Positions 54,101 through 59,833 of a stretch of 64,000 nucleotides of DNA are shown here, piece after piece. Below the pieces are notes generated by a model. It saw only the letters and a list, made by a program, of their open reading frames with translations. It was not told the DNA's origin and did no database searches. Position numbers and translations under genes: made by a program. Source of the DNA: Brienomyrus brachyistius (Eukaryota > Chordata > Actinopteri > Osteoglossiformes > Mormyridae); contig NC_064543.1 of assembly GCF_023856365.1 (NCBI RefSeq), positions 6,403,952 to 6,467,951 on the forward strand, read 5' to 3'. The stretch's first letter is position 1; every line of letters begins with the position of its first letter.

Positions 54101-57100
54101 GACCCCCCCCCCCCCCCGCCAGTGTTGGGACAGCTGTACTGACTGTGCAGATGCTCTCCACTCTTCCAGGCTACGTCGTTAGTGTCTCTCACATTGTGCC
54201 TGGTGCTTTTTAAGGACGATGACAGACTCCTATTTTCAAAATACTGCCCTTTTTTAATCGGATAAAAGTCACATACTGTGGATGTTCTGAATCATTCTGA
54301 CACACCGAAGGTTTAACCCAAATGCTAGTTTTGACAATCACATTATAGAATGCCGTAAATATCTATTCAAAGACTAGATTTAATGGGATCTACGGCAGGC
54401 TGTTGTGAAAGGCGCAGCCAAAGCGCAGTGTTAGAAATGCATTTAACAGCCAATACTCGGTAGCATGTAGCTGATAATTTATCACAGGATGGTTTAGAGC
54501 TATTAATACTTGCAGATTTGCTGAAGCATTCAGAGCTACCGAGGCATAATGTACGGACGAACTGTCCTGCTCCGTTCCCCGACAGGGTTTCTGACTAAAT
54601 TGTGAGAAAACAGGCAATTTTAAGAATGCTGCTTTAATTTGAAGCGATTAATGTCTATTGTGTGTGATCGACTAATAGGCTTTGGATGTCACAGCTTATG
54701 GTGCTCTTCCACTGCCACCAGGAACCCAGCCGTACCCAACCTGGATACCAACGTTCGGTTTTCCATTACGAACTATGCGAGATATTTCCCTGGCATGGCA
54801 CTGCCTACCAGCAGGGCAGAAAGCATTACCGAACTGAACTGGTTGCATCTGATTGGCTGAAACTCATGGAGATACCAGTGTCAATATGCATAGATTATCT
54901 GAAAGAAACAAAGGGAATATTAAAATTTATATCTTATTCTGTATAGTATTCATTGTTATTGGTAGTATCGAACATGATGTATGTAATGATGCATTACCAA
55001 CAACTTGGAACTTGAAAATTTCCAACCTCCTACTTAAAGTACTACAGAACACTTGACCAGATTGGATTTGTAATGCAAACAGCAAACATTAGCAAATGCT
55101 ATTTCCGCTAGCGTTCGATGCTAGCCAAAGCGGGCTGGAACCGTGCTGTAATTAGTCTCTCTCCGCGGTACAGCTTGGGTTCGGCTCTGTTTCTATGTGC
55201 CAGAGGAGGAGTACCGTTACAGTTAGACTAAAGCGTAGAAACACATCCAACGTGCAAAATCCAAGGGTCCACCTGAGGACGTCTCTGAAGTAGGTGGGTT
55301 TTGAGCCGAATGAACCGCTTCCTTGTTTATGTCGGGTCATGGCTTCTCTGCGGCATTAAACCCCACCACTTATTGTGCAAATACCACGGAGTGGTTTCCC
55401 TCGGGACACTCTGGAATGGGGTCTGAGGAAGCTGGGAATGTGGCGTTTTTTATGCGGGCAGCCAGTGCACTCCTCAGTGATCCGCAGAGCCCCAGCGTCC
55501 CCTCTGAGGCCTGCGTTTCCCCTTTAAACCCAGGCCGGCCTGATCTGATTCGTTAAAACCCAGCTACGTCTGAGACAGCAAGACGGCTGCGGCTTCTTAA
55601 GTCAGTCCCGCATCTAGGGAGCCCTGCTCTGCTTTCGCTGTGTTCTTGCAGTGCTCTTAATCAAATATTAAAGAACAATTTAAAGCCAAGTTTTTGAATA
55701 AACTTTTATTTGAATGTTGACTTCCAGCCAGGATAAATTGGCACTTTTTTTTTTTTTTAATAAGTTCCTTAAGTTTTTAGGATGATTATCTGAGACTTTG
55801 AGTAACAGCAGGGCTGTAGGTGTGAAGTCTTGCAGTTTCCCCCTAAGGAGTCGAATTAAATCACTGAAAAACAAACTGTTTTTCACCGGTGTATCACCCG
55901 GCATTCTTAGCGAGTGATCTGTCATTTCTCACTTTTATTTTATTTTTGTTTTTGAAAATTCCTGCCTTAGTTATGAGTGATACAGAGAGAAACTGTGAAT
56001 AGATGTGGGCCTGCTTAGAACTGGAACGGTCCTTTCGGGTTTGGAGTGAGTGAGTCCATGGAGTGTTTTACTTTATGTCTTTCAGTCAGTGCTTGGGCCA
56101 GCGCTGATTTGGTGAAGTCTAACTGTTTGCCCTTGAGATTATTATTACTTAACTGTGTTTTATTTTGTAATTGGCTTCCAATTGCAGGAAGTGGTTATGC
56201 TGTTAACCAAGGGGCAGATTTAAGGGTGGACTGCAGTGGGCTGTTTTCTTTATTTTTTTGTGTACAGGCCCGTTGGGCGAGCAGATCCGGTCAAGCTGAC
56301 GTGTCCGTCGACTTCCTTTCAGACTCCTACTTCTGCCGTTGTCCTCTCTTGTTTTGTCAGGTGAGAGAAAAACTGTCGTTTCCTGCATGAAGATAGTGAA
56401 CAAGACCATGGTGCTGGTGAACGACAGCCACTGCAACCTGGAGAACCGACCGGCTCCCCAAACCAGACCCTGCAACATGCAGCCCTGCCAGTCCCGGTAG
56501 GCCCCCCCGGATTGTACCCCTCCCCTCTCCCAACCTCTTGGAGGCATGTTAGGGTGAACAGAGATTCGTTCAAGGTCATCTTCTGACTCGGTAGCATTGG
56601 CTGTTTGTGACTGGTATCGAGAAGTGGTACGTTTCACGATGCGTCTAATGCAGCTGATGAGTGGGGGGGGGGGGGGGGGGGGGGATGTTAGAATTCCGGA
56701 TTCGAATTTCACATTACGTGGGGTTTGCTTCTCCATTACACTGTGGAAAGACGTGGATGGCATTTTTGGCTTCAAATGAGAAGATGTTGCCCAGGGCTGA
56801 TTACTGATACACTGCTCTGCCCTCACGTTTGGGCGCAGGCGAGAGTCTCTTGCGAGCTGGTTGGCCTGTTTAAAAATACTTTTTGGGGGGTGCTGAGTAT
56901 GTTTATCTTATGCATCTTCTTGAAGATTCTTGGGGCTCTCGTGTGAAATCTCTTCCACTGTACAAATTCTTTTCTGTTGATTACCTTACATGAAATACAA
57001 GTGTTTTTAAAAAAGGTTTGTTTTTATTAATATAAATATCATTTGCAGTTAACTTAATATATAAAACATACTAATTATATCGATAATAATAATTAAAATC

Positions 57101-58554
57101 ATGCTGGTAAAGCAAACATGCATAAATATATGCAGTCTTAGTCAATAAAATATGCTGCTATCGAGCTAAATATATGCAGTCTTAGTCAGTAAAACGTGTT
57201 GCTATCGAGCTAAATGCACATTAATGATCTAATAAAATCTGTCAGTTAAACCATAATAAAACATGTTGGTTATACTATCAAGCTAAATGTCACAGGAGGA
57301 AGGAATTTGTACAGTGGAAGAGATTTTGCATGACAACCTCACATCTTCTGACGGTGTATTAAATGGCTGCACCATCCTTTCTGAGAGAGTGTGCCATGAA
57401 GAGCCGTGCAATTATAAAGGATGTTTTCATTCCTTGGTCTGGTAAACAAACAGCTCCCCCCTGTTTTGTGGTTTCAGTTTGTTTTGGTTTTAAATTTTTG
57501 TCTACAGCACCCTGAGCTGACCTCTGTCTCTCTGTCTGTCTCTCTGTCTGTCTCTCTGTCTCTGTCTGTCTGTCATCCTTTATATGCTGGTTTTTCTACT
57601 GTCTGTCTGTCCCTGTCTTTCTGTATATCTTTCCGTCTGTCCCTCTCTTTTTCTGCCTTTCTGTCTATCCCTATCATTGCCTGTCTGTTTGCCTGTCTCT
57701 GTGTCCCTCTGTCTGTCTGTCGGTCGGTTCGACCTCTGGCTGTTGGTTTCTCGGCTCTCTGTCTCTCTGTCTTTCTCTCTGTCCCTGTCGGTCTCTGTCT
57801 CCATCTGTCTGTCATTCTTTGCCTGTTGGTTTCTCGGCTGTCTGTCATCTCTGTTGTGTCTGTCACTCTGCCCCCCCCCCCCCCCACCTGTGTGGCCCCG
57901 TCAGCTGGCTGACGAGCGGGTGGGGCCCCTGCTCCGTCTCCTGTGGGAAGGGTCTGCAGCTGCGCGAAGTGATGTGCATCTACCAGCTGCAGAACGGCTC
58001 CTATGTCAACGCCCTCAACGTCTACTGCCTGGGGTCCAAGCCTAGCGCCGTGCGAACCTGCGAGACCCGACACTGCATCAGCATGTGGGAGGCGTCAGAG
58101 TGGTCCAAGGTCCCACCCCGTAAACCGCTAACACACCTGCCAGTCTTAATGCTAACTGCAGGTAGTGCTGTCCTGCTGTTGTACACTTAAGCAAACTACT
58201 TTAAGTGAGTTTGACTTCTTTTCTCTCCTTTTCCTGTCGTCTGTTTCTGATCCTTTCACTCCATACTGGGTCCCGGCACAGGGACTGTACATATCCACTC
58301 TCGCTCACCTGTTTTCTCAAACAACCAAGGCTTTTTCCGAAGCCGTTTGTCACAGAAGGTTTTAATCTGTGTCCCCCCCCCCCCCCCCCCCCCCCCCGCA
58401 GTGCTCGTCGGACTGCGGCCAGGGCTCCCGCAGGCGCACAGTCACCTGCACCAACCCACATGGCAGGTGTGACGCAGCTCCCCGCCCCCCCGAGGAGGAG
58501 GTTTGCGAGGATCACTCCAGGTGCTATGAGTGGAAGACCGGCGAGTGGTCAAAG
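7529..58554 (+). CDS. adamts17: ADAMTS17 metalloprotease, 21 exons, 3' end outside window (gene span)
   Basis: ADAMTS17 is a secreted zinc endopeptidase of the extracellular matrix; human loss causes a Weill-Marchesani-like syndrome and the protein is linked to fibrillin microfibrils. Twenty-one exons with GT-AG borders join without frame breaks into 1009 codons (human protein 1095). Order: signal peptide 1-25, prodomain to about 221 with a candidate cysteine switch Cys200 and furin site RRERR 217-221, reprolysin domain about 230-440 with HELGHNVGMSHD 387-398 and Met-turn Met411, disintegrin-like about 441-523, thrombospondin repeat 1 about 543-595, cysteine-rich and spacer about 596-825, repeats 2 (about 829), 3 (about 890), 4 (about 951) and the start of 5 (about 1003). 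Residue blocks such as [14 protein letters not shown] and [20 protein letters not shown] match ADAMTS17 rather than its paralogue ADAMTS19. The rest of repeat 5 and the PLAC domain were not found before 64000. Confidence 0.95.
7605..8163 (+). other. adamts17 intron 1
   Basis: A 559-bp intron with a short (CG) run near 7979-7992. I see no repeats or coding blocks. Confidence 0.8.
8164..8534 (+). CDS. adamts17: adamts17 exon 2: prodomain
   Basis: Acceptor tctgcag, donor gtaaaa. The 371 bases encode residues 26-149, beginning [20 protein letters not shown] and ending [20 protein letters not shown] plus GGL. CFY(S/T)GRV is a hallmark of ADAMTS prodomains. A basic Gly/Arg stretch ([13 protein letters not shown]) sits in the middle, coded by CGG-rich DNA. 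NHTN is a potential N-glycosylation site. Confidence 0.93.
8742..8929. mobile_element. palindromic MITE-like element
   Basis: The left end CTGTCAGAAAAAGAGTACC and the reverse complement of the right end GCAGTCAGAAAAAA match over about 12 bases. GTACC/GGTAC motifs recur through the interior. The arrangement is that of a short foldback DNA transposon. Family not assigned. Confidence 0.55.
8981..9043. repeat. (CA)n microsatellite
   Basis: About 30 uninterrupted CA units preceded by an 8-C run. Confidence 0.95.
10908..11264 (+). mobile_element. tRNA-derived SINE with target-site duplication
   Basis: The head GCGGCATGGTGGTGCAGTGG and the B-box GGTTCGAGTC mark a tRNA-derived promoter. The body carries GTTTGCATGTTCTCCCCGTG and TTTCCTCCGGGTACTCCGG, known from HE1-type fish SINEs, and the end is a (GGAT)n tail. 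The 12-base word GATGTCTGCTTC flanks both sides (10896-10907 and 11265-11276), a perfect target-site duplication. Confidence 0.9.
11663..11828 (+). CDS. adamts17: adamts17 exon 3: prodomain, candidate cysteine switch
   Basis: The acceptor follows a run of about 20 T (cccacag) and the donor is gtaatg. Encodes residues 150-204, beginning [16 protein letters not shown], equivalent to the human GLIQ...VLIQPL segment. It includes a basic stretch ([11 protein letters not shown]) and TTKHCETIQ, whose Cys200 is the likely zinc-coordinating cysteine switch. Confidence 0.92.
11829..16192 (+). other. adamts17 intron 3
   Basis: A 4364-bp intron. It contains a ZNF143-like site (12424-12442), C runs near 13160, 13220 and 13290, and otherwise unique sequence. 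A 221-codon open frame on the minus strand (15324-15989) has no recognisable domain. Confidence 0.75.
12424..12442 (-). promoter_or_regulatory. ZNF143/THAP11-type motif
   Basis: On the minus strand the site reads AAAACTACAACTCCCATAAT, matching the ACTACAANTCCCA core bound by ZNF143 and THAP11 at vertebrate promoters. A GCGGCCATT word, similar to a YY1 site, lies 3 bases downstream on the + strand. The site is inside intron 3. Confidence 0.5.
16193..16362 (+). CDS. adamts17: adamts17 exon 4: furin site and start of protease domain
   Basis: Acceptor tttgcag, donor gtgagt. Residues 205-261 include [14 protein letters not shown], which holds the likely proprotein convertase site, then [18 protein letters not shown] and [12 protein letters not shown], the first strands of the reprolysin domain. 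The human protein has RRERRNAIR at the same place. Confidence 0.95.
16423..16625. repeat. about 31-bp GC-rich minisatellite
   Basis: About six units built on GACGCGCTCGCAGACGCGCA followed by CGTGGGGGGGT, with G-run length and one insertion varying between units. Open frames on both strands across it are by-products of the repeat. Confidence 0.9.
17108..17260. repeat. fish interspersed repeat fragment
   Basis: Contains TTTATATAGCGCATTATCAC, CAAAGCGCTTTACAG and GGCAAGGAAAAACTCCCT, words I recognise as a widely dispersed repeat in teleost genomes. Its class cannot be settled from this fragment. Confidence 0.55.
17776..18003. repeat. polypyrimidine (CTGTCCCTCTTC)n tract
   Basis: About 230 bases almost free of purines apart from regularly spaced G in CTGT, built from irregular CCTGTCCCTCTT words. 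The reading frames through it (poly Ser/Leu/Pro) are artefacts. Confidence 0.85.
18309..18392 (+). CDS. adamts17: adamts17 exon 5: protease domain
   Basis: Acceptor gatag, donor gtcagt. Encodes [20 protein letters not shown] and LVLLHSRP (residues 262-289). VYNMF and (I/V)NI(R/Q)VTKLVLL match human ADAMTS17. Confidence 0.93.
18596..18753 (+). CDS. adamts17: adamts17 exon 6: protease domain
   Basis: Acceptor ctcag, donor gtgggg. Residues 290-341 start [20 protein letters not shown] and end DVAVFVT(R). [10 protein letters not shown] and [14 protein letters not shown] parallel the human sequence. The intron before it is only 203 bases. Confidence 0.93.
19190..19367. mobile_element. foldback MITE, second family, copy 1
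   Basis: Shares CAACTAGAGGAGG and GCCAAGACAT with the copy at 35391. Its right end, reversed, reads CTGAGGGCAGAGTGAAAGAT, which matches the left end of that copy. The left end here is worn, so the boundary is approximate. Confidence 0.6.
21896..22006. mobile_element. hAT-like MITE, copy B
   Basis: Ends CAGTGTTTCCC and GGAAACACTG are inverted repeats. The interior has GGGAGGGAGCAAAAACATGG. The flanking 8-mers GTTTAAGC and TTTTAGGC agree at 6 of 8 positions. Confidence 0.75.
22185..22228 (+). CDS. adamts17: adamts17 exon 7: protease domain (44-bp microexon)
   Basis: Acceptor tttccag, donor gtgagt. Encodes [14 protein letters not shown] between split codons, identical to the human segment. This is the smallest coding exon in the gene and keeps the frame between exons 6 and 8. 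Confidence 0.95.
23637..24091. repeat. nested minisatellite: 24-bp units inside about 173-bp blocks
   Basis: The unit GTGCAGTGTCCTGCCTTGCG plus CACC is repeated 5 times at 23757-23876 and 6 times plus a partial unit at 23930-24091. Each array is preceded by the same leader CTGTCTGCCGGGCCCCAGCT followed by ATGAACCCCCACTCCC. A third leader lies at 23637. Because 24 is a multiple of 3, several frames stay open; these are not genes. Confidence 0.95.
24497..24651. repeat. 31-bp minisatellite
   Basis: Five units of ACGAGTGGGGTCTGCCGCGT followed by TACTGCCCCCG, starting at 24497, 24528, 24559, 24590 and 24621. Copies are nearly identical. Confidence 0.95.
26624..26699. repeat. (TG)n microsatellite
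   Basis: Imperfect TG repeat with TCTG interruptions, preceded by a 19-C run at about 26568-26586. Confidence 0.92.
27018..27123 (+). CDS. adamts17: adamts17 exon 8: protease domain, first half of zinc site
   Basis: Acceptor ttcacag, donor gtaaga. Encodes [20 protein letters not shown] then [14 protein letters not shown]. His387, Glu388 and His391 of the zinc-binding and catalytic motif are here; the third histidine is in exon 9. [20 protein letters not shown] is identical to human ADAMTS17. Confidence 0.97.
29192..29303 (+). mobile_element. worn tRNA-derived SINE fragment
   Basis: Contains GAAGGTTGTTGGTCCAAGTT, a decayed B-box region, and GCTTTGGATAAAAGCATCTG, the common 3' tail word of fish SINEs. 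Head and tail are both degenerate. Confidence 0.55.
31221..31429 (-). mobile_element. tRNA-derived SINE, minus strand
   Basis: On the minus strand the order is a tRNA-like head with GAGTTAGGACACTGTGTCTG, the B-box GGTTCAAAGCC, then AAGCAAGGCTCTTAACCC and a tail with TCAGCTAAAGAAATATAATG. The + strand shows the complement. Boundaries are approximate. Confidence 0.7.
31872..32012 (+). CDS. adamts17: adamts17 exon 9: protease domain, third zinc histidine and Met-turn
   Basis: Acceptor ccccag, donor gtgagg. Completes [15 protein letters not shown] with His397, then [20 protein letters not shown] and [12 protein letters not shown]. The Met-turn is Met411. The human protein has HNLGMNHDDDH, a conservative difference. 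Confidence 0.97.
32282..32685. mobile_element. MITE-like palindromic element
   Basis: The left end AGGGTTGCACCATATCACAT resembles the reverse complement of the right end GGGGCTGCACGATATCATAT. GGCTGCACGATAT ends are frequent in fish DNA-transposon derivatives. The interior is not recognised and no clear target duplication is seen. Confidence 0.5.
32992..33033. repeat. (TTA)n microsatellite
   Basis: About 13 uninterrupted TTA units. Confidence 0.93.
34202..34352 (+). CDS. adamts17: adamts17 exon 10: end of protease, start of disintegrin-like domain
   Basis: Acceptor cgcag, donor gtagga. Encodes [20 protein letters not shown] then [20 protein letters not shown] and [10 protein letters not shown] (residues 439-489). 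LPGMHYSA(N/D)EQCQILFG is a strong ADAMTS17 match. NAT is a potential N-glycosylation site. Confidence 0.95.
34831..35089 (+). mobile_element. tRNA-derived SINE
   Basis: Head GTGTGGCGCAGCCTCGGGGC, B-box GGTTCGAGCC, body word GAGCGAGGCCCTTAACCCCC and an AAATAAACAAATAAATAAAC tail. This body word recurs in several fish SINE families. No clear target-site duplication was found. Confidence 0.7.
35282..35354. repeat. about 17-bp tandem repeat (GATGTGATGTGCTCTTG)
   Basis: Four units of GATGTGATGTGCT followed by CTTG or ATGG; the two variants form a CTTG,CTTG,ATGG,ATGG order. Confidence 0.85.
35391..35575. mobile_element. foldback MITE, second family, copy 2
   Basis: Left end TTCTGAGGGCAGAACGAAAA with ATGATTGG, and right end ATCATTGGTCATTTTTCCTT then CTGCCTGCGGAA, are imperfect inverted repeats. 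A second palindrome lies inside: CAAGCAACTAGAGGAG and CTCCCCTAGTTGCTTG. Matches the copy at 19190. Confidence 0.7.
36374..36417. repeat. (TG)n microsatellite
   Basis: About 21 uninterrupted TG units, 130 bases before the exon 11 acceptor. Confidence 0.95.
36514..36537. repeat. 24-C homopolymer beside exon 11 acceptor
   Basis: An uninterrupted C run ending 13 bases before the exon 11 splice junction, where the polypyrimidine tract would lie. Confidence 0.95.
36551..36652 (+). CDS. adamts17: adamts17 exon 11: disintegrin-like domain
   Basis: Acceptor attacag, donor gtgaga. Encodes [20 protein letters not shown] and [14 protein letters not shown] (residues 490-523), nearly identical to human. 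An 8-C run codes for Pro-Pro in LDPPL, so homopolymer sequencing errors could appear here, but the frame is intact. Confidence 0.96.
36653..37068 (+). other. adamts17 intron 11
   Basis: A 416-bp intron without recognisable repeats. Confidence 0.85.
37069..37214 (+). CDS. adamts17: adamts17 exon 12: thrombospondin type 1 repeat 1
   Basis: Acceptor tttcag, donor gtaagt. Encodes [20 protein letters not shown] then [20 protein letters not shown] and RQRKCDNP. The W-x-x-W-x-x-W mannosylation pattern and CSRTCG fucosylation motif of the first repeat are both present. Confidence 0.97.
37215..38050 (+). other. adamts17 intron 12
   Basis: An 836-bp intron whose first part (37236-37430) is a degenerate CAT/ATC triplet array. 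The rest is unremarkable. Confidence 0.85.
37236..37430. repeat. degenerate (CAT)n triplet array
   Basis: Clusters of CATCATC, CACCATC and AATCATC words across 195 bases, with many substitutions and little G. It starts 21 bases after the exon 12 donor. Confidence 0.7.
38051..38220 (+). CDS. adamts17: adamts17 exon 13: end of TSP1-1 and cysteine-rich domain
   Basis: Acceptor ctcgcag, donor gtgagc. Encodes [20 protein letters not shown] then [20 protein letters not shown] and [24 protein letters not shown] matches human; the following Lys/Arg-rich segment is divergent. An 8-C run codes Ala-Pro-Pro. Confidence 0.95.
38221..39422 (+). other. adamts17 intron 13
   Basis: A 1202-bp intron with a long TG microsatellite (39030-39101). 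The first 250 bases are GC-rich. Confidence 0.85.
39030..39101. repeat. (TG)n microsatellite
   Basis: About 35 TG units directly after an 11-G run. Confidence 0.95.
39423..39550 (+). CDS. adamts17: adamts17 exon 14: cysteine-rich domain
   Basis: Acceptor ttccag, donor gtaaag. Encodes [20 protein letters not shown] then [20 protein letters not shown] and CQ (residues 629-671). [16 protein letters not shown](H/N)GKCQ matches human. Confidence 0.96.
41309..41330. repeat. (CT)n microsatellite
   Basis: About eleven CT units. Confidence 0.9.
41800..41951. repeat. 14-bp minisatellite (GAGAGTCACTCGTT)
   Basis: About 11 tandem units of GAGAGTCACTCGTT. Three adjacent central units read GTCAATCG instead of GTCACTCG, marking a local sub-expansion. 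Confidence 0.93.
42176..42657. repeat. 65-bp tandem array, 7 units plus a partial
   Basis: GACCATCATACAGATCTGCC recurs at 42181, 42246, 42311, 42376, 42441, 42506 and 42571, spaced exactly 65 bases, with a truncated unit at 42636. Units differ by a few bases only: TAGCAGGCCC or TAGTAGGGCC, and CTGCCAACG or CTGCTAACG. Confidence 0.96.
43158..43278 (+). CDS. adamts17: adamts17 exon 15: cysteine-rich to spacer
   Basis: Acceptor ggcag, donor gtgagt. Encodes [20 protein letters not shown] then [26 protein letters not shown](N/S)GDG(K)(S/T)C is the family signature that ends the cysteine-rich domain. NHT is a potential N-glycosylation site. Confidence 0.97.
43279..46746 (+). other. adamts17 intron 15
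   Basis: A 3468-bp intron. Apart from a short TG run near 44132 and G runs near 46247 and 46362, I see no repeats or coding blocks. Confidence 0.8.
46747..46827 (+). CDS. adamts17: adamts17 exon 16: spacer domain
   Basis: Acceptor ccccag, donor gtaaga. Encodes [20 protein letters not shown] and PSHSFL between split glycine codons. The human protein has [26 protein letters not shown]. Confidence 0.96.
46828..50532 (+). other. adamts17 intron 16
   Basis: A 3705-bp intron with hAT-like MITE copy C (49334-49460) and an 11-C run near 48397. Otherwise unremarkable. Confidence 0.8.
49334..49460. mobile_element. hAT-like MITE, copy C (best preserved)
   Basis: The left end CAGTGTTTCTCGACCCGGTC and the right end, reversed, CAGTGTTTCTCAGCCCGGTA, are inverted repeats. 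TTTTTGCTCCCTCCCAG and GGGAGCAAAAA form a second inverted pair. The flanking 8-mers ATTTACAT and ATTTAAAT differ by one base, as expected for hAT insertion. Confidence 0.85.
50533..50690 (+). CDS. adamts17: adamts17 exon 17: spacer domain
   Basis: Acceptor ttatag, donor gtaaaa. Encodes [20 protein letters not shown] then [20 protein letters not shown] and [25 protein letters not shown] and [14 protein letters not shown] are identical or near-identical to human. Confidence 0.97.
50691..52363 (+). other. adamts17 intron 17
   Basis: A 1673-bp intron with a 14-C run near 50717. No repeats of known family or coding blocks seen. Confidence 0.8.
52364..52523 (+). CDS. adamts17: adamts17 exon 18: end of spacer, start of TSP1 repeat 2
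   Basis: Acceptor cttcag, donor gtgggt. Encodes [20 protein letters not shown], a variable linker, then [25 protein letters not shown](D/T)YGIHYEYTV matches human. The repeat 2 motif CSVQCGGG is completed in exon 19. Confidence 0.96.
52524..56360 (+). other. adamts17 intron 18
   Basis: A 3837-bp intron with a C run near 54102 and a possible interspersed repeat at 54702-54862. No coding block recognised. Confidence 0.8.
54702..54862. repeat. possible worn interspersed DNA repeat
   Basis: TGCTCTTCCACTGCCACCAG and GGTTTTCCATTACGAACTAT resemble conserved words of a dispersed fish repeat, with CTGATTGGCTG near the right side. Divergent; class and limits uncertain. Confidence 0.35.
56361..56496 (+). 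CDS. adamts17: adamts17 exon 19: TSP1 repeat 2
   Basis: Acceptor gtcag, donor gtaggc. Encodes [20 protein letters not shown] then [20 protein letters not shown] and PCQS. Cysteine spacing fits repeat 2 of human ADAMTS17 (ERRTIVSC...CNLHPCQSR). NKT is a potential N-glycosylation site. Confidence 0.95.
56663..56684. repeat. 22-G homopolymer
   Basis: An uninterrupted G run inside intron 19. Confidence 0.95.
57123..57218. repeat. about 48-bp tandem duplication
   Basis: ATATATGCAGTCTTAGTCA followed by a TGCTATCGAGCTAAAT word occurs twice in tandem with few differences. A third, more divergent copy may follow. Confidence 0.75.
57520..57890. repeat. (CTGT/CTCT)n pyrimidine tract before exon 20
   Basis: Tandem CTGTCTGTCTCT words for about 350 bases, ending in a 15-C run (about 57872-57886) close to the exon 20 acceptor. 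Frames on both strands across this tract are artefacts. Confidence 0.92.
57905..58109 (+). CDS. adamts17: adamts17 exon 20: TSP1 repeat 3 and start of repeat 4
   Basis: Acceptor ccccgtcag; donor AAG followed by gtccca, a weak match to consensus but required by the frame and the homology. Encodes [20 protein letters not shown] then [20 protein letters not shown], a linker, [24 protein letters not shown] and WEASEWS match human. Confidence 0.95.
58110..58401 (+). other. adamts17 intron 20
   Basis: A 292-bp intron. The polypyrimidine tract of its acceptor is an uninterrupted 25-C run (58373-58397) followed directly by gcag. Confidence 0.9.
58402..58554 (+). CDS. adamts17: adamts17 exon 21: TSP1 repeat 4 and start of repeat 5
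   Basis: Acceptor gcag, donor gtgcga. Encodes [20 protein letters not shown] then [20 protein letters not shown] and [11 protein letters not shown]. It matches human CTNSQGKCD...EEACEDYSGCYEWKTGDWS. This is the last adamts17 exon I can identify in the window. Confidence 0.95.
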
Positions 58555-58577
58555 GTGCGATGCCGTAGTCGAGCAAA

Positions 58578-58676
<99 letters not shown>

Positions 58677-59831
58677 CGCTCCTATATACCCATCATTGTG
58701 GGGACTCTCCATTCATTTCTATGGGCATAACCCTAACCCTAACTACGACAAAGGCCCCGACGCCCTTCTCCATAACAGACCCTGACACTTTCCCACGTCA
58801 CCGTACATGCACGCGGATGACGTCATGAGTTTGTCAAGCATCGTTCCTCCTGGAGGTATCCTTATCCCAGCAGCTGTTACTGTAAAGGCATTACGTCATT
58901 TTCGTGTTTTTTTTTTTTTTTTTTCATTTCATTAATGTGGATTTAAGGAAAAACACACAAGGTTATGTAATACGAAATTCCAGCTGGCCAGATGTTTTTC
59001 CTGCCTGGATTCATTCCCCCACAGGCTGCTCTGGCCAAGATGGTACCATGTCTGACGTGGGCATTTTTGGCTAATTACCTCCCAGCCCCTGGCAGCCTGA
59101 CGAGCAGGCGTGTCTTAGAGACCCCCCCCCCATGGTGACTGGTGGGGGTCTCTCTCCTAACGGTGTGCGGTTCAGAAACACCTGGCATTCGCTGGTCACG
59201 CCCCCTTTTCCGTAGCTTATCGCCAAACCGAGGACACCGGACCGGCCCACTTCGGAATTAGGGACGTTCCTGCTAGGCAGCACTAACATGCTATGGAAGC
59301 GCGTATATTGCAGATGACTGTTCGTTTATTTTTTCGGAGTGGGTGGGCTACGGGGGGGGGCACCAGCCCAGAACCTTAAATAACTGACTCCAGTCTGATG
59401 CATATCAGAACCTAAAGTGGCTTTTTGACTTTGGTGTCTTAATGAAAGTCGAAGCTCGTTGCCGTGATGACTGCCGGTTGCCTGGTACCTCCCTCCTCCT
59501 GTACGACACCTGGATCAGCATGGCTGACGTCTGGGGGTCTTGGGTAACTTTGGTTGTTTGTGAGAGTCTTAACCAGGCTCTGGGCTCCGAACCCACAAAG
59601 CATTGATGAAGGTTGCCGTTGTGCTCCTGTAACAGTTAACAGCGTGTTCTGTAATCGGATGGTGAGGGCGACTGTCTGCTCCCTCATTACCGACTCTGAT
59701 TTGCATGACATTGTCTGACCTTCCTGGCAAAACTCAAAGCCTCTCTCCATCTGTCCAGTGAGTGCAGAAGATCCCGAATCATACGGACAGTAGACCGGGG
59801 ATCATTCCCACGCACGCCGACGCCCTTTAAG
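58555..59831 (+). other. adamts17 intron 21 (first part)
   Basis: Contains a CA microsatellite (58584-58674) and an 18-T run near 58907. No TSP1 or PLAC coding sequence was found here or further on to 64000, so the intron probably continues past the window. Confidence 0.7.
58584..58674. repeat. (CA)n microsatellite 30 bp after exon 21 donor
   Basis: About 45 uninterrupted CA units, preceded by CTCTCTC. Confidence 0.96.
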
Positions 59832-59833
59832 TA

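Larger units (their letters stand above)
56497..57904 (+). other. adamts17 intron 19
   Basis: A 1408-bp intron with a 22-G run (56663-56684), a short AT-rich tandem duplication (57123-57218), and a long CTGT-rich tract (57520-57890) leading into the acceptor. Confidence 0.85.

Noticed and set aside
56203..56826. 207-codon open frame on the minus strand
   Set aside because: It is antisense to adamts17 exon 19 and includes the 22-G run translated as Pro; a shadow of the real exon.
57573..58073. 166-codon minus-strand frame over exon 20
   Set aside because: Half is antisense to the CTGT tract (Asp/Arg/Thr/Glu repeats) and half antisense to exon 20.
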